Origin: Apricaphanius iberus | Taxonomy: Eukaryota; Chordata; Actinopteri; Cyprinodontiformes; Aphaniidae | DNA length: 64,000 bases | Assembly: GCA_028564705.1 (NCBI GenBank) | Contig: JAPXFQ010001150.1 | Coordinates: 1 to 64,000 of the forward strand | Direction: 5' to 3' | Shown here: one piece after another, positions 34,786 to 44,944 of the stretch | Numbering within the stretch: position 1 is the first letter of the stretch | Layout of the letters: each line of letters opens with the position of its first letter | Translations under genes and position numbers: made by a program | Notes under the pieces: generated by a model | The model's database searches: none | Seen by the model: the letters and a program-made list of their open reading frames with translations, nothing else | What the model was told of the DNA's origin: nothing

Positions 34786-36502
34786 GATAGATAATGCAAG
34801 ACTCTTCCATTTTCCAAACATGTTATTAAACAGATTATCCCACATTGAAGTGTCCACTCCAGATTGTTCCTTTAATCTGTTTGACAGGGTCCTAACCCCC
34901 TCCACTGCTTTATTAGTTTTCCTTCTGCATTAGTATTATTAAGGATAAAAATACAACATTGGTCACCGAAAATGGAACCGACACCACCCTTTTCAGCTAA
35001 CAGCATGTCTACTGCGATCCTGTTTTGGAAGGCCATTAAGGAGGTGGCTTTAAGTTGCTCGTGAACAGCCTCAAACCCATCTCTGCTGTTGTTAGCTAAT
35101 TTATGTACATTATAGTGAATATAATTTATTATATCCACATTTTTGTTTATGGTGCACCACCAGCAAATGCTAGATTCCCAACCTGCTGAGATTTGATTTA
35201 CTCATTTGTATTCATCTGGGACACCTCTAGGGACCCCAATGGCATCAATATAAGTTGGATCATTTTCATGGCCTAAGTGCCTCTTTTAACATGGTTATTC
35301 AAAGAAAAAAAGTATGGTCTCCTGTGGGATCATAAGTGAATATTACTACTGGCATGAGTAATGTAACTGGTGCACACAATCCTGTCCAATTACTAGGTAA
35401 AACGGAGTGGAGGGTCTTTCCTCCACACCACCACCAGATGTAAGCACCAGCCTGGAAAGGTTTAGTAAAGTTTTGGATTGAACTGCAGTATGTAATGTTG
35501 ACTGAGCCTACTGGTTTATTTCCAGGTTTGATGTTGTTGAAACAGGTAAAATTATTTAGGGCAACATTGCTATCAAAGAATGGTGGGGTAGCTCTGTTAT
35601 CAGCTACAGGGAATGGTTTTTCCCAGTCACTACAGTCTTTCTCTGGATTTTCACTAGATAACAGGGAAACTAAATAGGTTGTGTTAAGCTCAGAAGGTAT
35701 AGGTACTACTTTGAGAATAGGTCTGGCCCCCATACAGACAACGCAATCATGTCCAACTTTTTGTCCTGCACGTTCTACCATAAGTTACCAATTGTTGGTG
35801 GAGCCCCCCATGCCCGTCATCATTTTAAAGTAATCATCCATAGATGGTTCTTCTTTAATTATACTACCTCTTGCCACTGAGGCCAGATTTTGACTTACCG
35901 AGGTGGACACATTGCAAAGGGTCTTGACATACCATAATAGGAAATTGAACATCTTTTCCCCCTTTGTAAACCCAAACTATGAGGAGACTACAACCTTGGC
36001 CATTCCAGGGGATTGTGAGGGGAGGAGATCACTCTTGGTTAACTTAACAGTGAGAAGTAATTTATCCCGCAGCTTTAGCCAGTCTAACCAAGGGGCGCAT
36101 GTGTTTCGCAAAAGCTGTGGTGGTGTAACTACTTCAGTCATATCCTGGTGGATCAGCAATTAAGGTGGACCAACTAGTGTCTTTTTGATCATTAGTTATG
36201 TACTACGAGGGGTAGGCCTTATATTTACTTGCTTGTTGTCCTTTATAAGTCAATGTGTTTAAGGGGGTGGTAATCACCGCAGATCCTCCCTTAGGGATAC
36301 AGAATTGAGAAAACCCATGGTGTGCCCTGGAGCTACCACACTGGGAGGAAGGGGATGGTTTGGCAGTTGAGTTTATTTTTGGTCTAACTAAGTGAACTGT
36401 AACCTGTGTTTGATTTTTAGAACTGTTATAGGGCCATTCACCACAACAGTAAAAGATAATGTTTACCACGACCACCATGCAGAGACTTGTGGCGCACAGC
36501 AC
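34786..36502 (-). pseudogene. env: ERV envelope gene remnant
   Basis: The N-terminal piece (36502-36203) starts with a hydrophobic signal-like segment. Middle pieces (36159-35977, then 35781-35299) have N-glycosylation sites and a Trp/Cys-rich stretch typical of a surface subunit. An in-frame TAA lies just before 35781. The transmembrane-subunit piece (35138-34872) has the heptad-rich ectodomain and the loop that carries CX6CC in this class; the first cysteine codon is glycine here (34977-34979), while the two adjacent cysteines remain. A frame change near 34905 follows, and the membrane anchor is missing because the sequence breaks off at about 34786. It is clearly non-functional. Confidence 0.82.
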
Positions 36503-37641
36503 CTTCTTATTTCCTCAAATATACATGCTTTCTGTTTGTGGTCTAACCCTATGTTTATTTTATTCAAGAGGGAGTGTCTGTTATTATTATTTTTTAATTC
36601 ATGCACTGAGCAATATTTTGGTTTCAAGTGCAAACTAATTTTAAATGTCCTTTAATGCAAGGTGAAAACTCCAGCAATTGTCAGCAAACCCCAAAGTAAC
36701 ATTATGCAAACGAGAAACCAAAGCATAATGAAAAGCCCCAATTGACACTCAGTTAACATGATTATGCTATAAGTAACCCTTTAAGAAACTTTTTTTTATC
36801 CTTGAGTCTATCTAGTCTTTCCTTTCCCTAGTTCTGGCAGGTGATATCTTTGTACTGTGGATCAATGGGACAGCCCACGCCCCTCAGGAGTACTTCTGAC
36901 CTTTAAACTACAGCTCAGCTATTCTATCTTTCTATCTAGTAGACCCTCTTTGTTTTTTAATGCAAACCTTAATACAACCTTAAAAACAACTGGATGTTGA
37001 GAAATCCTGAAAATTAACTTATTAAAACTTCTTTAAGAAACCCTCTTAGGCAGTGTCAACAATCTGCACCTGTGAATAAAAATGGTTAAGTAAATGGTTA
37101 AAAAAACCTGTCAAATGCAAAAAATGGTTAAAAAGTCCATTCAGTCTTTTTAAATATATTTTTATCTTCTGTTCTTCTTTCTTCACTTTCGTTGTAGACC
37201 CCAATAATGGCACTTGGCAAGCTGCGAGAGTGATGTACAGAGCTGATCAGTGTGGAGTGCTCCTAGTTTTAGCTTTACAGCTTTACTCCCATATATCCAG
37301 AATGCCCCTCTTTGAAATGCCAATTACTTCATTAATTGAGCATTTACCCAAAAAAACACAAGTGCTTCAGGTGCAGCAGGCCCCGCTTCCAATAGCTTAC
37401 CCCACCGATGTGGAGTGATCGAAACCTGCTGTGAAGCTTGTTGATGAGTTGTAATCCTTCCTTCTGTATATCCCTCTTTGAGATGGCAATTTCAATTGCT
37501 CATCTCCCCCAATAAACACATAGATCACAATGGATCATTAATAACAACCACCAAACCAATCTTCTGGGTGAGTCAGGCCTCGCCTCCTAGTGGCTTAAGC
37601 GTCAGCTCAGTGTCAGCTTGGTCAAACCTTCCTCACCATCT
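36503..37641 (-). other. ERV pol-env spacer
   Basis: No open reading frame of note. By position it should hold the end of pol and the splice region in front of env, but I find no recognisable motif. Confidence 0.45.
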
Positions 37642-38330
37642 TTAGGTAGATTCCCTTAGGTTTTTGGAGATCTGCTGCAGTGTGCGGGATGGAACGGGGG
37701 CGGGAGGAGCACACTGTGACCAATGAAACCAGGTGGAACCCTTCCCTTTAAACTGCACAGCGTGGGTGGTGCGAGCAGAAACCAGGAATGGACCAGACCA
37801 CCGGGTTTCCTGCCACTTTCTTTTGAACACCTTCAGCCAAACCCACTCAGCCCCGGAAGCAGGCCTGGATGCCACCACCAAACAAAGATTTTGTTTCATC
37901 TGAGTGTATGACACATGTGCTACACCATGGGCTTCCTGAAAAAGGGTTGGTTTTAGACTAACTGGTAAAACTAAACAGCCATCAGGCCCGCGCCAAAACC
38001 CATTAGAAAACGTTGCACCCCTATCTCTCCACACAGTTTTTTCCTGAGGCACAGGAGTCTGCTGTGCCTGCCTCGCTTCCTCTGCAAAGCTGTCTGACAT
38101 TTCCTGTGCTGGTGAGATAATTAGCTGTCTGTGGGTGTGTGTCTGATATCCTGCAGCTGTTTTTGCAGCCAGATCTGCAGCCTCACTTACCTTTGCCTGA
38201 GCTTTGTTGGCTTTGCTGTGTTCCTTACATTTAATAACAGCTAGCTGAGCTGGTAACTGAACTGCATCTAAAAGCTCCATAATGTCTGAATGATGTTGTA
38301 TGGACTTGCCTGTAGTAGTAACCAAACCTG
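37642..38330 (-). pseudogene. pol: ERV RNase H end and integrase with core deletion
   Basis: The 227-residue piece begins with the RNase H C-terminal region (VIKCKEHSKANKAQ and a following AAD motif). It then enters the integrase zinc-binding N-domain (EAHGVAHVSYTQMKQN). Within a few residues it jumps to the C-terminal domain (VFKRKWQETRWSGPFLV, then a WFHWSQC segment). The whole catalytic core with its DDE triad is absent. The junction is open, so the deletion is in frame, near 37880. The usual job would be joining viral DNA to the chromosome; this copy cannot do it. Confidence 0.83.
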
Positions 38331-38373
38331 CTCTCTACCACTGTGGTAATTCACAATGTAGGACAGAAAACCC

Positions 38374-39165
38374 TTACTTTGAATCAGGGTAAATGGACAC
38401 TTCTTTCTCTTTTCCCCATTTGCATGCTTCAATAAGAGCCCTGATCTCAGCAAGCTGTGCACTCTGTTTGCTTTCCAGTTTTCCTGAAACATTTGTGTGT
38501 TGGGGTTTTCCATTCTGTTGAACAACTGCAAAACCTGATTGTAACTGTCCCTGTGCATCTCGATAACAACAGCCATCTGTATAGAGTGCAAGTCCTGTAT
38601 GTAAGGGGTCAGTCAGTAAGTCAGGTCTTATCTTTTGAGCTACAAAATTGAGTCTGAGACAGTCGTGCTGTTCCCAAGAGGTGGTGATTTGGTCAGCCAT
38701 GTTTATTTCCTCATGTGTAAAAGTGATGTTTGGTGCTTCCAGAACTTCGCTAATCTGTTGTTGACACAAGGTAGAGAGAGTAAATGTCTCAGAGTTAACC
38801 AATGCCATCACTCCATGAGATGTCAAAATGTGTAGTGGTTGTCCCCTGACAATGTGTGATGTCTTTTCCACTAGATGTGCGATTCCTGCAGCATGTCTAG
38901 TGCAGGGTGGTTGTCTTCTCTCAATGGCCTGCAGCTTTATGCAAAGATACATGAGAATCTGTCTTTGTCCTCCTTTTTTCTGAGATAAGATCCCAATAAC
39001 CACCCCATCTGTTCCGGATGTGTTTAGCAAAAATAGACATATGTAGTCAGGTGTGGCTAGGTCAGCTGCTTGAGCTAGAGCCTGTTTTAGTTTGGTAAAT
39101 GCCTCTTCAGTCATGTCCCATTCTAGCTGTACGTGTAGATTTTTCATACGATGAATATTAAACAA
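38374..39165 (-). pseudogene. pol: ERV pol: connection and RNase H
   Basis: A 263-residue open piece covers the RT connection region and most of RNase H. The first RNase H aspartate is in LYTDGCC, the glutamate in a segment ending AEIRALIEA, and the third acidic residue in SIYPDSK near the end. The frame is then lost; a shifted ORF (38591-38268) overlaps, and the rest of RNase H continues in the next piece. The start at 39165 is not natural, since the reading joins the RT piece upstream by a frameshift. Confidence 0.83.
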
Positions 39166-39605
39166 GGGCTCTGAGTAGTGTGGTAAGGTTTGTGTAATGT
39201 CTGGAAAAGTTAGCCCCAGAAATGAGTAGCATTGATTTAACAGTGAGAGGTTTGGAATGAGTCAAAATAGCATTTTTGTGGGTGTCAGTCAGTCCAGAGT
39301 CTTGAGCTGTTACTTTGCGCCCCAGGAACCGGATTTCCTGTCTGACCAGCTGGAGCTTAGGACGGGAGACTTTGTAGCCCTCTTTTCCCAAATGTTGCAG
39401 AACAACTAGAGTTGCTTCTATGCAGGTTTCAGCAGTAGGCGTGGCCAAAATCAGATCATCTACGTACTGGATGAGTACACAGCCTGGAGGGAGCTGTACT
39501 GTACTTAGTGACTGTTTTAACACCTGATTCAAAATGCCTGGGGATAGCGCGAAGCCCTGGGGAAGTCTGGTATATCGCAGTTTTGTGCCTCTGAATATAA
39601 ATTAA
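39158..39605 (-). pseudogene. pol: ERV reverse transcriptase, 3' part
   Basis: The reading from about 39590 contains LPQGFALSPGILNQVLK, the catalytic box YVDD (39455-39466) and the primer-grip region up to LGRKVT. It starts at the nested LINE and resumes the ERV reverse transcriptase interrupted at 43090. A TAA stop lies in frame immediately next to the insertion point. The fingers and palm N-terminus are on the other side of the LINE. Confidence 0.85.
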
Positions 39606-39622
39606 AAAATGCTAAAAGCTGT

Positions 39623-39633
39623 AAGATGGCGCC
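39623..39633 (+). promoter_or_regulatory. YY1-like motif AAGATGGCGCC at LINE 5' end
   Basis: The motif lies 11 bases inside the LINE boundary and contains the ATG at 39626. It is identical over 11 bases to 2944-2954 in a LINE of a different clade. By analogy with mammalian L1 it may position transcription at the element's first bases (inference). Confidence 0.45.
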
Positions 39634-40012
39634 AGCGTGTTCGGCAGGCCGTCTATCCCTCCCTGGACTCTTCTTATTTTTTATCCTTTTATGTTATGTG
39701 CTTTCCCTGGGATATTCACTCACGACCTATGACAGACTTACACTTTTGGATCTTCGGTATTCTGTGCGTTTTCCCCTGTGTGGCAGCAATAACCTCCGGG
39801 AAAGGCTCAAACATCAGTTTCCCTCGGTTCCTGTCACCCTATGGAGGACACATCCTCATGGGCGGCTCCCAAGACGTCGCCGCCGGCGGGGCTGTCGTAG
39901 TGGCTGCCGGGTTCACCTTCGATCGGCTCTGGATTGCTCGGTACGAGCGCAGCAACTCCGTCTGATGTGGGGGCCTCCTTGTCGCTCCATCAGCTGTTCT
40001 TTCCATCTCTAA
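39626..40012 (+). pseudogene. N-terminal extension of the LINE ORF, before an in-frame TAA
   Basis: From the ATG at 39626 the reading has a hydrophobic, signal-like segment (LPGLFLFFILLCYVLSLG), then YDRLTLLDLR and an arginine-rich patch (LPRRRRRRG). It stops at TAA 40010-40012. It is in the same frame as the 938-codon ORF that starts at 40052, with no other stop between. The natural protein therefore very probably began here and one nonsense change cut it off. Confidence 0.72.
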
Positions 40013-40051
40013 GAGCAGCTGCCCCAGACCTGTGACAGATGCTGGCGAGGA

Positions 40052-42868
40052 ATGAAGGCGTCTAATCTCCGACGTGTCAGCAACTGCCACACCCCTGGAG
40101 GTCCTGTCATTCAACCGGCGGTTCCGCTGCGGTGCGCTTTGATCAACGCCCGCTCGATCCGGAATAAAACGTTCATCCTGAAGGATTTCTTCATTGATCG
40201 GGAGTTGGACGTCCTTTATATCACCGAGTCATGGGCTGTGCCGGGTGAGTTGGCTCCAATCGCCAAACTGTTACCTGCTGGGTGTGCCTACCTGAATGTT
40301 CCTAGGCCAACGGGCCGTGGCGGAGGTCTGTTGACTATTTTCAAGGCTAATATCCCCTGTCGGCCTACCTCCTATCAGGGAAATTGTGACTCATTTGAAC
40401 TGTCCACCTTTGAACTTGGATTGTCTCCTCCGACTCTTTGCGTTTTATTATATAGGCCCCCTAAGGCAAATTCTGCCTTCTTCTCCCAACTTTCGGACTT
40501 CTTTGCTGATGTTCTCCTTAAGTATTATCATTTACTTATACTTGGAGATTTTAATATTCATGTCTGCTGTCCTGAGAAGTTCCTGGTGGCTGATTTTTGT
40601 AATTTAATTGACTCTTGCGGGCTGACGCAGTTGGTTGACTTCCCCACTCATGGGGGGTCTCACATATTGGATTTAGTTTTTTCTTTTGGTGTTAACGTAA
40701 CAGAGGTCCGTTCAGATGTTTTTTCCCTGTCTGATCATGTTCCCGTTTTATTTTGTCTGGATGTGGCCCGGCCTGTCTCTCCTAGGCAGGGGAGGATTTG
40801 CCGTGCTCGCCACATCACTCCTTCCTCAAATATTGAGTTCTCAGTTTTATTTTCAGATTTTTTGTTTTCTTATGAGGACTCCTCTGATCCCGAGACCCTC
40901 CTATCCCTCTTTTCTGCCTCCTGCACATCCGTGCTTGACCAGATTGCCCCTTTAAAATCCCGACGCTCCCGTTGTCGCTCTGACCCCTGGCTTAACCTTC
41001 ATACCCGTACTGCCAGACGGGAATGCAGGAGATGTGAGCGGCGGTGGAAAAAGGTTAAATGGCAGGCTTCCTTCCAGCTTCTCCGTGAGGCCTGGACGAG
41101 TTACCAGCGCGTCGCTCGGAAGGCCCGCTATGATTTTTTTACTGCTATTGTTACTCAACATTCGGGTAACCAGCGAGCCCTCAACTCCACTGTTAATGCA
41201 GTCCTGTCACCAAATGTCCCTGTATCGAATACCTCCGAGGAAAAATGCACCCGATTCTTGAACTTTTTTATCTCTAAAGTTGCCACAATTAGGGCTCAGA
41301 TTCTGCCTCCCACTCATCCACTAGCCCCTCTTTGTTCTCCATTATATTCTTTTGAGCATTTTTCCCCCGTCTCTTCTTCCTTTCTACTGATGACAGTGGC
41401 TGCTATGAAGTCTTCTGGCTCTCCTTGTGATTTTATGCCCCCTCGTTTTTTGAAGGAAGTCTTCCCGGCGGTTGCTCAACCGATCCTGGAGATCATTAAT
41501 GCAAGTCTGAGGACGGGGATTGTTCCCCAGGAATTTAAGCATGCGGTGGTCCAGCCTGTTCTAAAAAAGGAAGGCTTGGACTCTACTAACCTTAACAAAT
41601 ACCGCCTGATATCAAAGCTTTCTTTCCTCTCCAAATTGTTGGAGAAGATGGTTTTTATACAGAGTTTTAATTTTCTTAAATCCAACTATGTTTTAGACAT
41701 TTTTATGTCTGGTTTTCGTCCTCACCACAGCACTGAGACTGCTCTTATTCGAGTTTTTAACGATATTTTGCTTGCCTCTGATTCTGGTTCTCATGTGCTG
41801 TTGGTGCTTTTAGATCTATCTGCTGCTTTTGACACTGTAGACCACGCAATCCTACTACAGCGACTGGAGCACTTAATTGGCATTCGTGGATCAGCCTTAG
41901 AGTGGTTCCGCTCCTATTTTAATGGCAGATGTTTTAATGTTGCCCTGGGGAATTGCGCCTCTAGAGTGGCACCTCTTTTTTGTGGGGTTCCCCAGGGGTC
42001 TATTTTAGGTTCACTTCTTTTTAATCTATATATTTTACCCTTGGCAGCCATTTTTAGAAAACACCGGGTGAATTATCACCTATACGCTGATGATTGTCAG
42101 CTTTATGTGGCCTTAAAAACTCCTGACCCTTTGCAACCACTGACTGAATGCCTGAGTGAAATCAGGTCCTGGCTCTCAGCCAACTTCCTCCACCTGAACA
42201 GCTCCAAATTGGGGGCTATTTTCTTTGCCCCCTGCTCTCCCGCTGCTGCGGAGCCATCATTGCCCCCTTCATTGTCTGCATTGGTAAAGCCTTCAATAAA
42301 AAATCTGGGGGTCACTCTGGATGCCTTTCTTAAAATGGATGTGCAGATAAATCAAGTAGTCCGGTCATGTTTCTTTCATCTCCGACGGCTTGCCAAGCTA
42401 AAATCAGTCCTGAATAAAAAAGATCTCCAGTCAGTTGTCTATGCTTTTGTAATATCTCGTCTGGACTATGCCAACGCTCTCTTATATGGTGTTCCCTCCT
42501 CTTCAGTGGTGCGGCTCCAACTGGTACAAAACGCGGCTGCTAGGTTTCTGACGGGCACAGAACGGCGGCAGCACATCACCCCTGTCTTGGCCAATTTACA
42601 CTTGCTTCCAGTGAGATTTCGCAATAAGTTTAAAATTCTCCTGCTAGTCTATAAATCAATGCACAAAATGGCCCCCTCTTATTTGGCACAGCTTTTAAGC
42701 CCTTACGTTCCGGCGCGAACCTTGAGGTCATCTGAACAGCACCTTCTGCTTGTTCCTCCTGCCCGCTATAAGGCCCGTGGGGAACGGGCTTTTTCAGTTT
42801 GGGCTCCTAAGCTCTGGAACCAACTCCCCCTGACGGTCCGACTCGCCCCGTCCGTTCCCCATTTTTAA
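40052..42868 (+). CDS. LINE ORF2: APE endonuclease plus reverse transcriptase (938 codons)
   Basis: The protein would nick chromosomal DNA and prime reverse transcription of LINE RNA there. Endonuclease motifs are all present: INARSIRNKTF at about residue 32, ITESW, GRGGGL, YRPPK, LGDFNIHV, SHILDLVFS and LSDHVPV. A basic linker follows. The reverse transcriptase shows [39 protein letters not shown] and YADD (42083-42094). The frame ends at TAA 42866-42868 after PHF. A T5 run there looks one base too long, since the shifted frame continues about 18 more codons, to about 42922, into a plausible end. Upstream the same frame is open back to a TAA at 40010-40012 and before it to the ATG at 39626. 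Both domains look intact; only the N-terminus and the last residues are affected. Confidence 0.88.
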   Translation: MKASNLRRVSNCHTPGGPVIQPAVPLRCALINARSIRNKTFILKDFFIDRELDVLYITESWAVPGELAPIAKLLPAGCAYLNVPRPTGRGGGLLTIFKANIPCRPTSYQGNCDSFELSTFELGLSPPTLCVLLYRPPKANSAFFSQLSDFFADVLLKYYHLLILGDFNIHVCCPEKFLVADFCNLIDSCGLTQLVDFPTHGGSHILDLVFSFGVNVTEVRSDVFSLSDHVPVLFCLDVARPVSPRQGRICRARHITPSSNIEFSVLFSDFLFSYEDSSDPETLLSLFSASCTSVLDQIAPLKSRRSRCRSDPWLNLHTRTARRECRRCERRWKKVKWQASFQLLREAWTSYQRVARKARYDFFTAIVTQHSGNQRALNSTVNAVLSPNVPVSNTSEEKCTRFLNFFISKVATIRAQILPPTHPLAPLCSPLYSFEHFSPVSSSFLLMTVAAMKSSGSPCDFMPPRFLKEVFPAVAQPILEIINASLRTGIVPQEFKHAVVQPVLKKEGLDSTNLNKYRLISKLSFLSKLLEKMVFIQSFNFLKSNYVLDIFMSGFRPHHSTETALIRVFNDILLASDSGSHVLLVLLDLSAAFDTVDHAILLQRLEHLIGIRGSALEWFRSYFNGRCFNVALGNCASRVAPLFCGVPQGSILGSLLFNLYILPLAAIFRKHRVNYHLYADDCQLYVALKTPDPLQPLTECLSEIRSWLSANFLHLNSSKLGAIFFAPCSPAAAEPSLPPSLSALVKPSIKNLGVTLDAFLKMDVQINQVVRSCFFHLRRLAKLKSVLNKKDLQSVVYAFVISRLDYANALLYGVPSSSVVRLQLVQNAAARFLTGTERRQHITPVLANLHLLPVRFRNKFKILLLVYKSMHKMAPSYLAQLLSPYVPARTLRSSEQHLLLVPPARYKARGERAFSVWAPKLWNQLPLTVRLAPSVPHF

Positions 42869-43089
42869 AGTTCGTCTTAAGACATATTTTTATTCCCAAG
42901 CCTTCTCGGCTGAGTCGGTTTAACCCCTGTGAGATCTTGTCTGTTTGTTTTTACCATTTTTACTTGTTTTAGCTATTTTATGATGCTGTATATTCTTAAG
43001 TATTTTATTGTCTTGTACAGCACTTTGGTTGGCGTTGTCGCTGTTTAAATGTGCTTCATAAATAAAGGATGATGATGATGATGAAAATG

Positions 43090-43428
43090 TCTCACATATA
43101 TATGGAGTGGTAAGCAGAAAAATGCATTAGCCAGATCTATGCGGGTGAACCATTTTAATTCAGGAGTCAGAGATGCCAGAGCCGTATACGGATTTGGTGT
43201 CGCAATGGGAGCTGTTTTGAGGGCCTCATTGATAGCACGTAAGTCATGTGCCATTCTGTATTTGCCAGTACCTTGTTTTTCTACTGGTAGAATAGGGGTA
43301 TTATATGGTGAGTTGGACGGTTCCAGAACTCCCACTTTAAGTAGTCCTGCAATGGTGTCTGCAATACCTTCCTCAGCCTGGGGTTTATGTGAATACTGTG
43401 AGCGCCAAATTGGATCAGAATGTTTCAT
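43090..43428 (-). pseudogene. pol: ERV reverse transcriptase, 5' part
   Basis: The reading has an LLKVGVLEPSNSPYNTPI stretch and then RIDLANAFFCLPL, the standard N-terminal RT motifs including the first catalytic aspartate. It then runs into the nested LINE at 43089. The string of histidines at the end of this ORF is only the LINE's GAT-repeat tail read in reverse. The RT resumes at 39605. Confidence 0.85.
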
Positions 43429-44190
43429 TTAAAGTGTAATGGGTGTGGTTTGTACCAGACCAACATCTGTAGGACCTTCTGACCACAAGGAGTCAGGTAG
43501 GGCCTTTAAGGCCTCCACTGCATGAGGATCGTCTGTTTTTTCTCTGCCATGGTTTCTGGACAGCTGTAGGTGTTCTAGTATGGTGGTGTCTGAGAGCTGT
43601 GTGTTTATTTTGTACATCTGAGTAGAAAGAGAAAATGAGACTGAAGGTATCTGGGTAGGAACCCAATCTTTTAATGCAACCCCTCTTTTTACCTTTCCTC
43701 CCAAATCCTTAGCTTGATGCTTAGGATGCAACAAAACAGATATGTGTGGAAGTGCTTCAGCTTCCATCATGTACCATTTTAGCTGATCTGAAGTCAGATT
43801 AGCAAAGAGTGCAACACCTTCTTCTCCCACAAAGCATGGACCAGAAGCCACAGACCAACTGTGGCCCTCAAGTTCTTTCTCCAATTGTTCCTGATACATA
43901 GTAGGATAGCCCCTTTCATAGAGGAAAGTGACATGGAAGGAGTCAGGTGGTGGAACGAAAGGTTAGAGTTCAAGCAGCCAAGGTCTCCAACGTCTGAAAA
44001 ATTCAGCTGCAGAAGATACATGTTCAGAGAGTGTGGTCAGTCTGGCCCAGAAAAAATCAGCCACTTGTGAGGTGTCATCCCTCAGCAGAAATTGACCATC
44101 TATAACACCATAGCAATGTGTTTGTCCAATGTGTTAGGCCTGGTCAGATTAATACATAATCACCTGGGTGCTATCAAGGATTCGATCCTG
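43429..44190 (-). pseudogene. pol: ERV pol N-terminal region
   Basis: The 156-residue piece 43899-43429 ends in a DVGLVQTTP stretch that marks the entry to reverse transcriptase. Upstream it has GEEGVALFANLTSDQLKWYM, PHISVLLHPKHQAKDLG and VPTQIPSVSFSLSTQMY, a region I associate with the start of pol in fish ERVs. A protease motif (DTG or DSG) is not visible. The region further upstream, to about 44190, continues in another frame (VADFFWARLTTLSEHV). Frame changes occur near 43900 and 43430. Confidence 0.65.
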
Positions 44191-44283
44191 TCCGGTCTCC
44201 ACTCTGTTGAACTTAGAACACAATATTATTGTTTTTTTCACAACCATGTGTGATATTTTCTTATTCCATTAATCATTAATCAT

Positions 44284-44727
44284 TGACCTGTCTCTCCACA
44301 TACACATCAATGGTCAGCAGAAGAATCATAGTTTTCCCATACCTTTTTGCTTCCCCGAGACCTTGAACAGTTCATTTGTGAGTTATGTTCCTCATTATCC
44401 CAGCACAACGTTCGTAACTCCCTTGCACTCCCTGTTCCTGCTTCCCAAACTAAGTTTAATAGACTCCGCTTTGTTCTCCTAGATAACCACCTGCCAGGCC
44501 AACTTACAGACACTGACTTTTCCCACGATCACAGATTCACAAAATTCTAATTGAGTATATGACCCTTACATATGTATATGTTCTTACTACTTCAGTACAC
44601 ACAAAAAAATTTACCCAAATATGTGTAGAGCAAGATATACAAAAATGCATATAAAAGTATGAAACTACATATAAAAATATCTAACCAATTATGTGTAAAG
44701 CATATAAAAGTATCAATATTCTTCACA
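44284..44727 (-). repeat. LTR-like fragment (U3 part), copy 2
   Basis: About 444 bp nearly collinear with 15207-15648, with the same end at CTTCACA. On the minus strand it begins TGTGAAGAA and lies about 90 bp upstream of the ERV pol remnant in the same orientation. It lacks the polyadenylation-side half of copy 1. That fits a provirus whose R-U5, leader and gag were deleted, but this link is inferred from position only. Confidence 0.58.
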
Positions 44728-44944
44728 AGAATTTTTGGTTGATCTGAAGGAAACCCCGTGGCTCTAGCAATGGTTGCTTTGTCCAGATGACAGCAGTCTG
44801 CTCACATGGAAAATGCATTCGACAAATGCTTGTGAAGAGGGGGCACTAACACGATCCAAAGCTACAGAGGAAAGTTTTGGATAGACGGCCTGTCTTTAAT
44901 TGTAGAGATGCAGTGGCATCTCATTAACCACACCCTATTTGACT

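Larger units (their letters stand above)
39612..43083 (+). mobile_element. Nearly intact full-length LINE inserted in ERV pol
   Basis: A 3.47-kb plus-strand LINE with a single large ORF. AAAATG lies directly left (39606-39611) and right (43084-43089) and is a good 6-bp target-site duplication. The 3' end has AATAAAG followed by a GAT repeat tail. The leader before the ATG is only about 14 bases. The protein resembles the L2 clade ([36 protein letters not shown]), but its 5' end and tail differ from the other L2 copies here. It is the youngest-looking element in the window. Confidence 0.88.
34786..44200 (-). mobile_element. Endogenous retrovirus remnant (pol and env), minus strand
   Basis: In minus-strand order: a pol N-terminal region (about 44190-43429), reverse transcriptase (43428-43090, then 39605-39158 beyond a nested LINE), connection and RNase H (39165 to about 38250), integrase remnants (to 37642), a non-coding gap, and env (36502 to about 34786). 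LPQGF plus YVDD and a GPF-type integrase end point to gamma/epsilon-like retroviruses of fish. I see no gag gene and no 3' LTR. An LTR-like fragment in the same orientation lies at 44284-44727. Frameshifts, stops and deletions make it defective. Confidence 0.88.

Noticed and set aside
39609..39965. Plus-strand ORF over the start of the 39.6-kb LINE
   Set aside because: It is in another frame; the frame from 39626 is collinear with the main LINE ORF and has the hydrophobic start and Arg-rich patch.
43045..43095. Poly-histidine peptide in an ORF ending near the ERV RT
   Set aside because: It is the reverse reading of the GAT-repeat tail of the nested LINE.
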